A program made the position numbers and the translations under genes. This document shows, in pieces, positions 35,501 through 45,889 of a stretch of 64,000 nucleotides of DNA. Under the pieces are notes generated by a model. That model was given only the letters and a program-made list of their open reading frames with translations. It made no database searches and had not been told where the DNA came from. Source of the DNA: Tipula vernalis (lineage: Eukaryota; Arthropoda; Insecta; Diptera; Tipulidae); assembly GCA_958295665.1 (NCBI GenBank), contig OY282558.1, positions 44,702,389 through 44,766,388 of the forward strand, written 5' to 3'. How positions within the stretch are numbered: position 1 is the stretch's first letter; each line of letters starts with the position of its first letter.

Positions 35501-35940
35501 CGGCATTACGAAACTCTGTGCACAGTTCTACAAGTTTCTCCCCATACTTTCTTACTTTTGGACAGCACATGGTAAATCATGGTTCTTGCTACAAACTGAT
35601 GAGGGATCTAAATCTGTTAAATGATAAACAAGCATCAGTCATGGATGTTACTAATCGCCTCTCAGCTGCACAAGAATTAGTTTTGTCTCATCTATTTAAC
35701 GCTTACCAAAGAAGTAACACAACTTACAATCTACGAAGTAAACGAAGAAATTTTGAGCCTGGGCAAAATGTTTTTGTGAGAAACTTCGTGCAAAGCAATG
35801 CGGCTGCAAATTTCTCAGCAAAACTCGCACCTAAATTCGTAAAGGGGCAAATAATTCGGAAAATAGGTAACGTATCTTACGAAGTTGCGGACACTAAAGG
35901 ACATTCGATTGGTGTCTATCATGCGAAAGATATACGATGA
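32365..35940 (+). CDS. Gypsy Pol, protease-RT-RNase H-integrase, up to 1191 codons
   Basis: The frame is open from 32365 (a TTG, not a real start) to TGA/35940 and is -1 relative to gag, so ribosomal frameshifting in the 214-bp overlap is the expected route. Protease: LLDSGANISVLG near codon 197. RT: WSSPIAVVRKGNGKVRLCLD, SSIDLKDAFWQIPL, and YLDDLLIVS near codons 495-503. RNase H: QCDASSRGIGSV near codon 648 and TDHSSLKWL. Integrase: His-His-Cys-Cys with CETCKQV near codon 889, MDFLGPYP, ITTDNGPQFRS near codon 981, and YSPQSNASERVNRT with the catalytic Glu. All catalytic residues appear present. No clear X-XXY-YYZ heptamer was found in the overlap. Confidence 0.9.
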   Translation: MAKSQHDQTLLWLWYTQRYQAKLSALQFTKCGKQSTGDENSWSSASPDTRSHQDTNRGYGLEYMPGIIPTLTFSAVKASPAYPDVQNSITPNIYKPNHHSTNPFAHTLTANSSFSSNQTIFSPSQTSSSDALTSHSKLTQTVSPMPALKSAHRNVKYWMLRRTLKKMICESVVHVTDNDQRPYAKVLIAGIPYTGLLDSGANISVLGAGSENFLQLSGIKIHYLPSFLKTASGENQRIIGHSILPVSYQGKTKRLRFHIAPGLIQPLYLGIDFWNLFGLAPAVVGSLDIEKPNQVTDNRHQLSPEHESQLEEIVESFPCSIKNGLGKTNLITHVIDVGSARPVKQRYYPVSPAVQAEIYKELDRMLQSGVIEESQSSWSSPIAVVRKGNGKVRLCLDARKVNEVTIKDAYPLPLIEGLLSRLDQTKYISSIDLKDAFWQIPLDVASRDKTAFTVPGRPLYHFTVMPFGLCNAPQSLCRLMHKVIPYHLHDRVFVYLDDLLIVSAELEAHFSLLTEVARLLKLANITINVEKSKFVLKETKYLGHVIGNGIIRMDPDKVQAIEDYPTPQTVKQLRSFLGLAGWYQRFISCYASITAPLTDLLKKNQKLVWNESANEAFTKLKAALTSAPVLQNADFQRPFFIQCDASSRGIGSVLFQRSEDGSEHPIAYYSHKLNPAQRKYSVTELECLAAVLSVKKFRPYVEGYTFTIITDHSSLKWLMDQRDLSGRLARWSLQLQRFDFCIEYRKGSQNVVPDALSRMDLEAITKPSEDDDGGGVPPLHVNLDSNAFLDLAYVDRVQALADNPTAKTNFKQLDGKLYICPNGDISSMNDISAWKLVVPDSLVPSLLSQAHDSPTAAHLGQAKTLEVLQRQFYWATMARDVRNYIQKCETCKQVKATNYITQPEMGKFMEVHRPFQKLFMDFLGPYPRSRLGNIFILIILDQYTKFVLLEPVKSATANHVVNFLKKRVFSIFGVPEVITTDNGPQFRSNLLADLLDYYGIKHQFTPIYSPQSNASERVNRTILSAIRSYVKDDHKKWDVHLDEISSALRNSVHSSTSFSPYFLTFGQHMVNHGSCYKLMRDLNLLNDKQASVMDVTNRLSAAQELVLSHLFNAYQRSNTTYNLRSKRRNFEPGQNVFVRNFVQSNAAANFSAKLAPKFVKGQIIRKIGNVSYEVADTKGHSIGVYHAKDIR

Positions 35941-36002
35941 TCGTTTCTTTTCTACGTATTGGTAACTAGTGAATAATATAGATAATTACGACTTGCCGAA
36001 TG

Positions 36003-36035
<33 letters not shown>

Positions 36036-36167
36036 AATATTTTTAGATTTGGATTCGGTTTCTTATTTAGTACTTTAATTGATTACTACTAACCATAAAA
36101 TAACATATACTTAGTATAAAATGCCCGGCTTGAGACATCTCAAGGGTGCTGGGTCTGCCCCACGATT

Positions 36168-36192
36168 TGTTACGAAAGATGGTAATTTTCAT

Positions 36193-36223
<31 letters not shown>

Positions 36224-37427
36224 TAAAAAAAGCAAACAAATTAATGAAGAAAAAAAAACAGAAAAATTATAACCGACAGCTTTTTTTTATCAATTGAATA
36301 CACTCCGAAATATTTACACTAATTTTATTTGACCGATTGTAATTATAATTTAGGAATAAATCGAAGTAGGAATAAAAGTTAGGAATAAATAAAAGTAGTA
36401 ATAGAAGAAATTTATAGATTGGGAATGCCGGAAATGAAAAAAAAAAAAAAAAAGAAAAAAAAAGAGAGAAGAAGAAGGGGATTGAAGCAGAATAAATGGA
36501 AGAGGACGGACGAGTTTTTTTTGTCTGGACTGGAATGATTCTTCTTTTTGAAAAAAAAATATAAAATAAAATTAATTAAATAGATGATAAAATAAAATAA
36601 AAGTGAAAGAAAAAAAAATCAAATAATGATTGCATAATAATAATAATAATAATAATAACTAAAATAATAAAAATTATAAAATTATAAAATAAGAATAATA
36701 AAAAAAAAGACCTAGAAAAAAAAAGGTGGCGGATTGCTAAACGGTGGGTTGAAAAACCATGTGAAAATAAAAACAATAAAATAAAAAGAAAAGAAAAATT
36801 AAACATAAGAAATATTAATTAAATTTAAAAAAAAAAAAAAATAAATAAATAAATTTTAACGAAAACAATAAATAATAATTTAAAATTAAAAATAATAAAA
36901 AAAACAAATTTCGGCGTCGACGGTAAATCCACGATTCAACGGGATCAGATCTGCAACGCGGCGAGGTTATAATTAAGTAAGGGTTTTTTTTTTGTATAAG
37001 ATAAATTTATATAGATGGGTAAAATTAAAATTAAATGGTGATGGGTTTTGTTCGTTTGAATAATTAATAAAAAAAAAGAAAAATTTTTGTGAATAGTAAA
37101 ATATTTCAAGTGTTTTTTATTTTTTTTAGTACATTTTCGTTCGGGAAATTTTGGTTTGTTTTTTTTTTTCTGATGATAAATTGTTTGTTTTTCTTTTAAA
37201 ATGAGTGGTTAATTAAACTTAGTATTGGTTCTGCTGGTGATTCATGACGCGATGTAGGTTTAAGTTATCTTTTTATTTTTTTTTTTCAATGCAGCAAATT
37301 CAAGCTTTCCTGAAGTCCACAAAGAACCACCCCTCACCACCACTGATTTCTAGCCGGCTGAGAAATGCTGCGTGGAACAACTTTCAGGAAAGTCTGCAAC
37401 AAGTTCAATAATCCGTAGCTTGTTACA
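36168..37427 (+). repeat. 3' LTR of gypsy element (1260 bp)
   Basis: Same sequence as 28046-29306 apart from homopolymer lengths and one G/A difference near 36440-36460. It is not preceded by an obvious polypurine tract; an A run at 36007-36034 lies about 135 bp upstream. Confidence 0.93.
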
Positions 37428-37431
37428 GTTG

Positions 37432-39140
37432 GTACCAAACGAACCGGATAAATTCAACGGTCAATTTTTTCAAACCGTCCTTGTAACTTCGACAAATTGG
37501 TATTCAATTTCCTCAAAAACAAATTATCTGGCAATTTGATTAAGCAGAATGAACTGGATAGACCAACTGCTCCCACAATGTTAGCCGGTCATCTATAGCT
37601 TTTCAAATAACAAAGTTAATTGATCGTCGTGTATCATATTGACTGTTATCAACCAAAATACTGCTGAATGGTAATAATGTGACAAAACCGTTCTGATAGG
37701 TATTCTCGAAATAGGTTCGCAGTAATATCACAAAATCTGACTCATCTCTAAACTGCAATTTAAAAACCGATATGTTTTGGTGCCACTTTACACAATTAAG
37801 CCAGTGTGTGGCTCACTTTCACAACGCTTTCTTGAAAAAATATTTTAATAAAGCTACTGGATATTATTTTCAAGTTTAATGGTTTCTTATATATTGGGAT
37901 ATCATAGACAGAGTTAATTTAAGGTATCCAAATTTCAATCCTTCTTATTATTTACGAATACAGCTGGTCAAATAATTATTGTCAATAGCCGAAAATAAAT
38001 TTGGGCACACTATATATTTTAGGTTCCGAAGTCAATTATGTCCTGAATTTCAAAAATTACATCAACAAAAGAAACATTTGATCCCCTTTGGAGTTTAGCT
38101 AGCACAAAGTAGTGAAGCTGACCTCCGGAGCACATCTCTTTTGAAACCTCCAAAATCCTAACCTTTTCTGAATCTTTTTCCAAACTAACTCGAAGTCAGA
38201 GATATTCATCGCGTATAGGAATTCCATGGCACAGAAGCGAAGAGATACCTGTTCACTTAAAAACGATTTTGGTATTCATTTGTAAATCTTCTGAATCATG
38301 GCAAACTTTGCTGTTTACATTGGTAGATGTGTGCCCCTATTTATCAAGTTCTACTATGCAGAAATATTTTAATCAGATACCGAAATTGTTTTGCATCGCG
38401 TATCTTTTGTCGCATCGATTACCACCGTTTGATGATGGTTAAGTGTCCTTCCGGGAAGCCAGGAAGATAGTGAGAGTAATTTAGTTAAAAATTGAATGAT
38501 GATATGTTTGAGGCTCTAATGTCCACGAAGCGCAGAAACAACGATATTTAAACATTTATTGCCAATTTGGTTGCCTTCATCAGAATAACTCGTTCCGTGT
38601 TTTAATACCTATGAAAATTATTTTATTAATAAAGAAGGTTCAAGATACCTTCATGGTACATTTTTCGGTTGCTGGAAAATATTTCTATAAAATGGGCTTT
38701 AATCTTGGTTCAGCATTTTTTTTATTTTAGCATTGAGTAAACGCTATTCTACTATCCGGGCAGTTAAATATCCGACTCTTTCGATTACCTAATTAACGGA
38801 TAATATTGCGGTAAGAAATTTTTTCTGTACGGGCTTCAATTCCTAATGTCATTCGTTACAACAAATTTAAAAAAAAAAATATTAAAGGGAAAAAGGAACC
38901 TGAAATCACTTGAAGTAGGCGACTACTGGGTTTGAGTTTTCCACTTTTACAACGCTGGGCTTTGTACAGCTTTAGGCTTTGATGGTTAATGAGTCGTAGT
39001 GAAATGTATGCTGGTTTTTTGTTCGTTTGTCGGGAGCGTCTTTGCGAAAGAGTTGAATATATTAGATCAGATTAGATAGATATATGGCGATTTGGTTGCG
39101 TCACGTAGGACAATATAAAAAAAATTAATTTTAATTTTCT
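37432..39140. other. Non-coding flank, unclassified
   Basis: Moderate GC and no long ORF. Near the left edge a short frame reads NEPDKFNGQFFQ, loosely recalling copia-type Gag, but it dies within 40 codons and I do not call it. The rest shows no recognised family. Confidence 0.3.
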
Positions 39141-39199
39141 TAAATTACTCTGGCAAAATTCGCCATGAAAAAAGTTCAATCAATATTAAAAAGAACGCT

Positions 39200-39790
39200 T
39201 TAAATTTCCTGAAAAGAATTCTGAAGTGAAGTGTATCAATCAAACACCCAATTCACTTGATTGCCAAATGCAAAAAAGTGGAAATTCAGCCAAGAAACCT
39301 GTGGATTTGAATAAAATAATTCGTTTAGCTGGATATGGCGCTTCTTCAAATTCAGTGAAGATAAACCTGAAACAGGAACTAGATCCGAACAATAGCACAA
39401 TCGTATGAAGTTTTATTGAAACTAAGTTGTTTTTGATATAACAGCTAGAAAAACGCCATTATCCCAATACTACATAGCGTAATATGCTTTGGACTGACGA
39501 CTCCTAAATTGTCTTATTTTGACCTGTAAGGAAGAGGCAATAAACAAAAAGGACATAGGAGTGAAAATTAATGTTTGAACCTTATTTTGGAAAAAATAAA
39601 AAATGGACGTAAACATTTACGGGGAGATATTTAATGCAAGCCAATGATCCTAAACATACCAATTACTTAGCGAAGGCTTAGTTTAAAAAATAAATAAGCA
39701 CCAGTTGTGTTCTGGTCAATTCATGTCTCCACTCAATAAATTTGAACAAATGAAATAAGATACCTCATCTAGCGTTGTTGGCTTGTTACT
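39200..39790 (+). pseudogene. Tc1-like transposase relic
   Basis: In shifting + strand frames, 39488-39505 reads LWTDDS, matching the LWSDES box of the first catalytic Asp. Positions 39632-39680 read MQANDPKHTNYLAKA, close to the second-Asp box (QDNDPKHT) but with the Asp next to Asn replaced by Ala. The 60-codon open frame at 39226-39408 may be its N-terminal part. No termini were identified. Confidence 0.55.
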
Positions 39791-39889
39791 CTTCGTTACG
39801 GTGACAAAGTCAAAAACGACTAAACCTGAACGAACTCTGAAAAGTTTGAAATGTAGAATATTTCGGCTTAAAAAAACAGGACAATCTTT

Positions 39890-40481
39890 AAGATTTGTTA
39901 CCGATTGAGTGAATTAATCAACGTTCTCGGTTTAAACGCAAATAATAAATCGTTTGGTGATGTATTAGTGGCAGTGGAAGGCGTATTGTTGTATGCAAGT
40001 AAAAGTTGATTTAACCGATTTACTGTTAACATTTTCTGAAAACTAGTATCTACAAGATATTTTTTAAGATAGGTTTTTATTGTCTGTACACCTATTTCTG
40101 CTAAAACATTAGAATGTGGGTGGTAAGGAGGAGATTTTAAAATTTTAATATAATTTGTTTCGCCAAATTGGCGAAAAGTATACGAATTGAAAGGCGGTAC
40201 ATTATCAGTGCAAATAAATTTCGGCAGACCGAAATATTTAAAGATTGATTTCATCCGGCTAATAACTTCTGAAGAATCATATTTTTTGACTAATTTTACA
40301 TCGATAAATTTACCATTTCATTTTGCCAATGGAACAAATCTAAATGAATTCTTTCAAAACGATAATACGAAACAGGCCATTTAGACGTCACTATAATTTC
40401 TAATTTTATTTTCGATATCACCGTTCATAGTTCTCCACCAGAAAACGCTTCTACCCAACATTTTCATTCTCACAATCCCTT
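39890..40481 (-). pseudogene. Gypsy (Mag-like) integrase relic, left fragment
   Basis: On the - strand 40254-39898 is open: FGLPKFICTDN, then SPPYHPHSNVLAE, then LLAYNNTPSTATN. These are the Asp and Glu boxes of a retroviral-type integrase, with the usual NGLAE reading NVLAE. Upstream, 40481-40400 continues the zinc/core linker (GIVRMKMLG). The frame at 40481 is in phase with the fragment that ends at 45890, so this is the downstream part of one gene split by the LOA-like LINE. It has stops near 40380-40320. Confidence 0.75.
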
Positions 40482-40566
40482 CATGGTTTTTTTTTTTTTT
40501 TTTTTGACCCTGCCCAAAAGCGGCTAGCACTGCGACCTAAAAGATCTTTTGTGCTGTTGGGTACTG

Positions 40567-43500
40567 TTACTCCAGGAGCTTCTCCGCCTCTCTAATAAAG
40601 GCGAGAATGCTGTTTATAGAGGCCAATTTACATTTCTCCGGGGTCAGATACCTCTCTTCAAAATGAATCCACCTCCGTGTGCACAGAGCAACACTCTCAC
40701 ATAGTATGTGTTCTGCGGTTTCTGTCTCTTTCAAACAGAGTCGGCACTCCGTCTCTGTGGACAGGTTCATTTTGTTCAAATGATATCTCAGGTTACAGTG
40801 ACCTGAGAGAAAACTCACAAGTTTCCTAATATTTTCTTTGCTGAAGTTGATCGCCAAATTTTTGTGGTGAAATGGTCTGATCAAAGATTTGGCTTGTCTA
40901 AGGCCGGGGTTCCAATAAGTCAAGCACTGTATTTTTTCCCATTTACTGATTGTGTAGGTTGCAGAAGCCCACGGGATACCACAAAAAGGCTCAGGGCCAA
41001 TGAGTGTAGTCGCCGAGCCTGCCCGTGCAAGTTCGTCGGCTATCTCATTTCCACCACAACCTTACTTTGTTTTGACAAGAGAGAGATTGTAGCAGTTTAT
41101 AACAACTTTGAACCGACTTGGAATCCAGGCAGTTAGAAGCCAATGCTTTCAGTGCTGCTTGGCTGTCAGACAAAATGTGGATGGATGCGCCTTTAAGACC
41201 TTTGGTCATAATAGTAGAGGCGCAGATTTCGATGGCGTGAATTTCGGCTAGAAAAACACTGGGGTAAGTACCCAGTAATTTCGATATTTTGTGATTGGGT
41301 CCAAAGACACCAATGCCGACTCCACTATCCATTTTTGATCCATCAGTGTACCAGACTAGGCTGTTAGGTTCCATCTGAGGTAACCCAGTATCCCAGTCTG
41401 TTCTATCGGGGATTGTTACCACGAAATTCCTGCCAAAGCAGAGTTCTTTCGGCATAACGTCCGGGACACTAAAGAACATATTCAGGTCTGGAAGTTCATT
41501 CAAAATGTCCAGGTGACCCATATGGTCATCATGACTGTATTGATTCACTAGCTTCAATCTAGCTGCACAGGTAGCAGCTGATTTTTTGACGTGGATATGA
41601 AGTGGAGTGAGCCCGATGAGAGCTTCCATTGCCGCCGTAGGGCAGGTACGCATAGCACCTGTAATTCCGAGACATGCTAGTCTCTGTAATAAGGTCAGCT
41701 TGTTCATAATAACTTTTTGCTGTACCTTAGGCCACCAAACTATTGCCCCATATGTTACAATTGGCCTCACTATCATGATGTACATCCAGTAAATCATTTT
41801 TGAGTTCAGGCCCCAGGTCCTGCCGAACATACGCCGGCAGGCCCACATGGCCCTGGCCGCGCGTTCGGTAGTTGAAGTAATATGAGAGTTCCAAGTTAGT
41901 TTCTTATCTAGGACAACACCCAGATATTTGACTTCATTGGAGTATCCGATATTTATATCATTTAGACTAATTGAACCAAGGTTCAAATTACGTCTTTTAG
42001 TGAAGGGCACCAGGACTGTTTTGCTAGGGTTAATCGAAAGGCCCTCCCCAGTGCACCAATTCGAACTAACAAGCAAAGCCTGTTGCATGCTGGCTGACAT
42101 CGTACGTTCATGCCCTCCAGAGACTATGATAACCAAATCGTCCGCATAACCAATGGCATCGTACCCAAGTAGATGTAAATTATCAAGCAACTCGTCGATC
42201 ACGAGTGACCACAGCAAAGGGGACAGGACACCGCCCTGCGGACACCCTCTTGCTGCCGTAATCGTGACTGACTCATTACCTAATTTAGATGTAATCTTCC
42301 TACTAACCAACATGAAACTAATCCAGTGGTTAGTCGGATCGTCAATACCTCTACGCTTGATTGCCCTAGCAATTGAGTCGTATCCAGTATTGTCAAAAGC
42401 TCCCTCAATATCCAGAAATGCACACAGAGCAATTTCTTTCAAGCGATAGGCTGCTTCAATCTTGGTGACAAGTAGATGCAGCGCACCCTCTGTGGATTTG
42501 CCTTTCCTATAGGCGAATTGATTTGGATTTAGAGGTCTGGTTGCAGTTAACCAGTCTCTGATATGAAGATCTATAAGTCGTTCCATGGTTTTGAGAATAA
42601 ACGATGTAAGACTGATAGGTCGAAAGGACTTAGGAAGTTCACATGGCCGATTGCCAGGCTTTGGGATAAAAACCACGTTTACTTGACTCCAAGCCTGTGG
42701 TATGTGACCCCAATTGAAGCTAGTTCTAAACAAGGCCACCAGAGCAGGGGTAATCAAGTCCAGGCCCCTTTGGAGGAGGGCTGGGAAGATTCCATCCCCT
42801 CCTGGGAAAAGAGTTAATGGCTCATTTGACTTTATCCGGAGTAAAAAGCTTACCGGATAAACTATTAACCCAACCCATATTTACACCCATGTGTGTACCA
42901 GATATGGAGTTAGTGATTGTATTTGTGTCGCAAACAGTGCAGCCCGGAAAGTGCACTTGAAGCAGGGTTTCGAGTGACTCTTTGCGACCTGATGTATAAC
43001 TACCATCGGATTTCAAAAGAAGCCCAATCCCGTTAGACTGAACTTTAGCTAGAACTTTATGGAGTCGAGCAGCTGTATGTATATCCTCGATATTTCCACA
43101 GTTTTTCCTCCACGTGAGGCGTTTGGAACGCCTTAGTTCTGTGTTGTAACTGGTTAGGGCTTGCCTATATTCATTCCACTCATTGGAATGCTTTGCCCTA
43201 TTAAATAATTTCCTAACCTTCTTACGAAGTTTAGCCAGCTGTTCGTTCCCCCATGGAACTTTGCGATTAACCACAACGTTACGCACCACACAGCTGCTTT
43301 CGTAGGAAGATAGGAGCACGTCATTAAGCAGACCAGCTGCGGTTTCTAGGTCACTAATTGAACTCAAAGATGTTGGCAGCATGTCTGCTTTGATAAATAA
43401 AATATCCCTATATGTTTTCCAAATTGTAAAACAAGGGATACGACGCTCTGTTGCCTGTATGATCACTCCCGGTATATCGAACCTGATGTGCATGTGGTCC

Positions 43501-44147
43501 GACAGAGAAGCTTCGCTTGAAACATGCCAGTTTGCAACAGAGTTGGAAATAAACTGACTTGACAAAGTGAGGTCCAACACCTCTCGCCGAGTCGAGTTTA
43601 TGAAAGTGGGGTTCGAACCTTTATTTAAAATGTCTATGTGACTACTCATAAGATAATTTAAAAGGGACTCACCTCTGCCATTTGTATCACTGCTGCCCCA
43701 AATGATATGGTGTGCATTAGCATCGCAGCCTATGATGAAATGCTTGTTTTTTAGGTTGCAGTAATCCACCAGATCCTGTACAACTACAGGTGGAGCACTA
43801 ACCGACTCACCAGGGAAGTACGCAGAGGCACATATTGTCTCCTGCATTCCCCTGCTAGTCGGAACCTCCAGGATTACTGCAACCAAATCCTTAGTGGTGA
43901 ACTCTGGAATTGGAAGAACGTTAATATTAGATGAAACAAATATTGCTGCTCGGGGAAGTTCCTCCCTTCGATCGTAAATCAACTTACATGACTTGAGGTG
44001 GAGGCCTCTGATTTTTCCTCCATTAACCCAAGGTTCCTGGATAAGGCCAAGGGTTAAGTGTTGTTTCGCGAACCTGTTGCAAAAGGTATCCGAAGCTCCT
44101 TTTGCGTGATGCAGATTCGCTTGTAGTACCCTAATAGTACCAGCCAT
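40567..44147 (-). pseudogene. LOA-like ORF2: endonuclease, RT, RNase H, three lesions
   Basis: The ATG at 44147 starts MAGTIRVLQANLHHAKGASD. Endonuclease to about 43450: IQEPWVN, GCDANAHHIIWG, SDHMHIRFD. RT: NVVFIPKPG, FRPISLTSF, FLDIEGAFDNT near 42400, and YADDLVI near 42140. RNase H: WYTDGSKMDSG near 41340, FLAEIHAIE, LSDSQAALKAL. C-terminal motif: CRLCLKETETAEHILC near 40705-40750. The lesions are an in-frame TGA at 42822-42824, a frame change about 15 bp later, and a small deletion near 41050 that removes the Pro-Gly-His part of RNase H and shifts the frame. Each is small, so the copy is fairly young but probably dead. Confidence 0.88.
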
Positions 44148-44172
44148 ACTGGATGATTAGGGTAAAGGAGCT

Positions 44173-45549
44173 CTACGCTCCTGGCTGCTTGCCAGCCGTC
44201 TGCTTTGCGAGATTTGGCCTGTTTCTGCCACTTTTCCCAGTAACACCCCGAGCGCCTATATGCTTAATTTTCGGGGTGAGTGCTGATTTACTCGACCCCA
44301 CAGTAGGAGTTGCGGAGAGATCCGTTGATCGTGCTCCCGACGAAGAGGCAGCAGGAACAGAATGCTCAATAGCGCTGCTGTTCCTGGATGCCTCCTCGTC
44401 TGTGATTGTGCCTACTACTGGGGCTGGTAAAGTACCCTCCTTACTGGAGCTGACTCCAGTGGTTGGGTTGGTAGAGGGGGAATCCTTCTTGAGAAGGAGT
44501 TTTATCCTACCAAAGCGGTATGCGATGTTCCCGTTGGATTCGCGCAGTTTCTTCATGGAAGACTCGCCTATGGCCATAACCAAATGGACGAGTGCGCCAG
44601 TTGTCGTCCGTTGCAGTATCTTCCATGAGTTGGCCGCGAGACCATCGTTCTGCGCGGCCATGGTAGCGAGAATCTTCTCGCTAGTTAAGATAAGGCTCTG
44701 TGGAAAGAACCCCCTAACGATGTTTGGCCGAGGAAAATCATCCTCTTCCACCAAAGTTATGTTCAGATCAATTTTTTCCCTTAGGCTTACAAAACTGTTC
44801 CTCATCCATTCCGCTGTGGAATGATCGGAACATATAAAAAATAGCCAACCTGTTCTCCGGAAACAGCCAAGGAATTGCGGCTTGTGGTTTGAGCCTTGCA
44901 TCCCAATAATGAGGTCAATGACACACTCCTGTATGTTTGCCATTTGCTCCATACTAAGAGGATTGCCTCTGAGATCACCTGGTAAGATGCCCAGCTTAAC
45001 ACTGCCTGCTACCTGGCTGAAAGAGGGCTTTACCGGAGAAGGCCCTTCTTTTGCTTTTTTGGCAGGTGGTTTGTTTAGTTCCGGAGCAACCTTGAAAGAC
45101 CTCTCACGCTTACCACCAGACCTCTTGTCTAGGGTAGGAGCAACAGGCCCCGAGGGTGCTTTCAGAGGGGTCGCGGACTTAGCAGCAGCTAGAGCCTCTT
45201 CTCTAGTTTTGCCTTCCTTGAGCCCCTTTTTAAAACGCCTTCTTTCGAAGGAGTTGAGCTTAACCCATTCCCCGGCGTTGAGGGACATGTTCCCAATATC
45301 AACACCAATGGTTGAGGTGCCCGATAACTGAGAGATTACACTTATGTTGTCATCACAGAAGGTGTCCGTAGTAGAAGAGGTGGACTGTTCCACCTTTTCC
45401 TTGGTCCGGACGTTAAGATAATCAAGAGTGGTAGCCCTTGTGGCATTTACCATTCCATCATAACTTAGGAGACCCAGCTCAACAGCTGGTGAAGTTGATG
45501 CTTTTAAAGAGGCATCACCCTCTACGTTTTTTTTAAATTCGGTTTCCAT
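44173..45549 (-). CDS. LOA-like LINE ORF1, 458 aa
   Basis: Open and apparently intact. The ATG at 45549 (METEFKKNVEGDAS) is chosen because the 13 codons upstream open only from GTG. An acidic/Ser-rich N-terminus leads to a basic segment near aa 125-185 (RRRFKKGLKEGKTREEALAA, then KRSGGKRERSFK). The folded domain is at about aa 190-345, with LGILPGDLRGNPLSMEQM and GCFRRTGWLFFICSDHSTAE. It resembles the DUF4780-type domain found with LOA ORF2s, recalled from memory. There are no CCHC knuckles. It ends 26 bp before the ORF2 start, so ORF2 translation may depend on reinitiation. Confidence 0.8.
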   Translation of the reverse strand: METEFKKNVEGDASLKASTSPAVELGLLSYDGMVNATRATTLDYLNVRTKEKVEQSTSSTTDTFCDDNISVISQLSGTSTIGVDIGNMSLNAGEWVKLNSFERRRFKKGLKEGKTREEALAAAKSATPLKAPSGPVAPTLDKRSGGKRERSFKVAPELNKPPAKKAKEGPSPVKPSFSQVAGSVKLGILPGDLRGNPLSMEQMANIQECVIDLIIGMQGSNHKPQFLGCFRRTGWLFFICSDHSTAEWMRNSFVSLREKIDLNITLVEEDDFPRPNIVRGFFPQSLILTSEKILATMAAQNDGLAANSWKILQRTTTGALVHLVMAIGESSMKKLRESNGNIAYRFGRIKLLLKKDSPSTNPTTGVSSSKEGTLPAPVVGTITDEEASRNSSAIEHSVPAASSSGARSTDLSATPTVGSSKSALTPKIKHIGARGVTGKSGRNRPNLAKQTAGKQPGA

Positions 45550-45889
45550 TTGAATCCCACGAGTATCCGAGAAATGAAGGTCACCCACAGCAGAGATCGG
45601 TATACTGTGGGAAGGCTACTTTAAACCGGGGGTCGCCTGGTACCCGGAGTTCACATACTAAAGACTAAGCTCCCCCTTAGCCACGCAGCTCTCAGCGTAT
45701 GTTGTCCCACCAAAGCTTGGGGCAATGGATTTACCGCCATTGCACGGTCGTGTAGGTTACTTGGCTACATTCTAGGATGCATTGCCCGGTTGTCGCCACG
45801 AGGAGGCGTAACTACACTAGGAAGAAGTCTTATGAGAATCGCATATCCTAGAAAGATTTGACTCCTAAAACTACTCCCCCAACATGGTT

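Larger units (their letters stand above)
28046..37427 (+). mobile_element. Ty3/gypsy retrotransposon, Mdg3/blastopia-like, structurally complete
   Basis: It is 9.4 kb. LTRs at 28046-29306 and 36168-37427 are flanked by the 4-bp direct repeat GTTG (28042-28045 and 37428-37431). The LTRs differ, by eye, only in homopolymer lengths and one base in the A-rich run near 28330/36450. The internal region has a 1.3-kb leader, gag, and pol in the -1 frame relative to gag. There is no envelope ORF: only 227 bp separate the pol stop from the 3' LTR. The RT signature and the Cys-x2-Cys knuckle style point to the Mdg3/blastopia/micropia group, recalled from memory. Near-identical LTRs and open frames indicate a recent insertion. 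Confidence 0.93.
40489..45882 (-). mobile_element. Full-length LOA-like LINE inserted in a gypsy integrase
   Basis: A 5.4-kb non-LTR element on the - strand. The 3' poly(A) appears as a T run at 40487-40505, and the 5' end is near 45882. The 7-bp direct repeat CATGGTT at 40482-40488 and 45883-45889 is the TSD; it overlaps the T run, so its length is uncertain by two bases. Removing the element and one repeat keeps the host integrase in frame, which confirms the boundaries. It carries ORF1, then ORF2 with endonuclease, RT, RNase H and a Cys/His tail. ORF2 has three lesions. The RNase H plus a DUF4780-like ORF1 domain suggests the LOA clade. Confidence 0.9.

Noticed and set aside
37440..37560. 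Copia-type Gag start suggested by PDKFNGQFF
   Set aside because: Too short, no further copia motif downstream.
44153..44824. 223-codon + strand frame, and others opposite the LOA ORFs and both BEL/Pao pols
   Set aside because: All are mirror frames of well-supported genes on the other strand.
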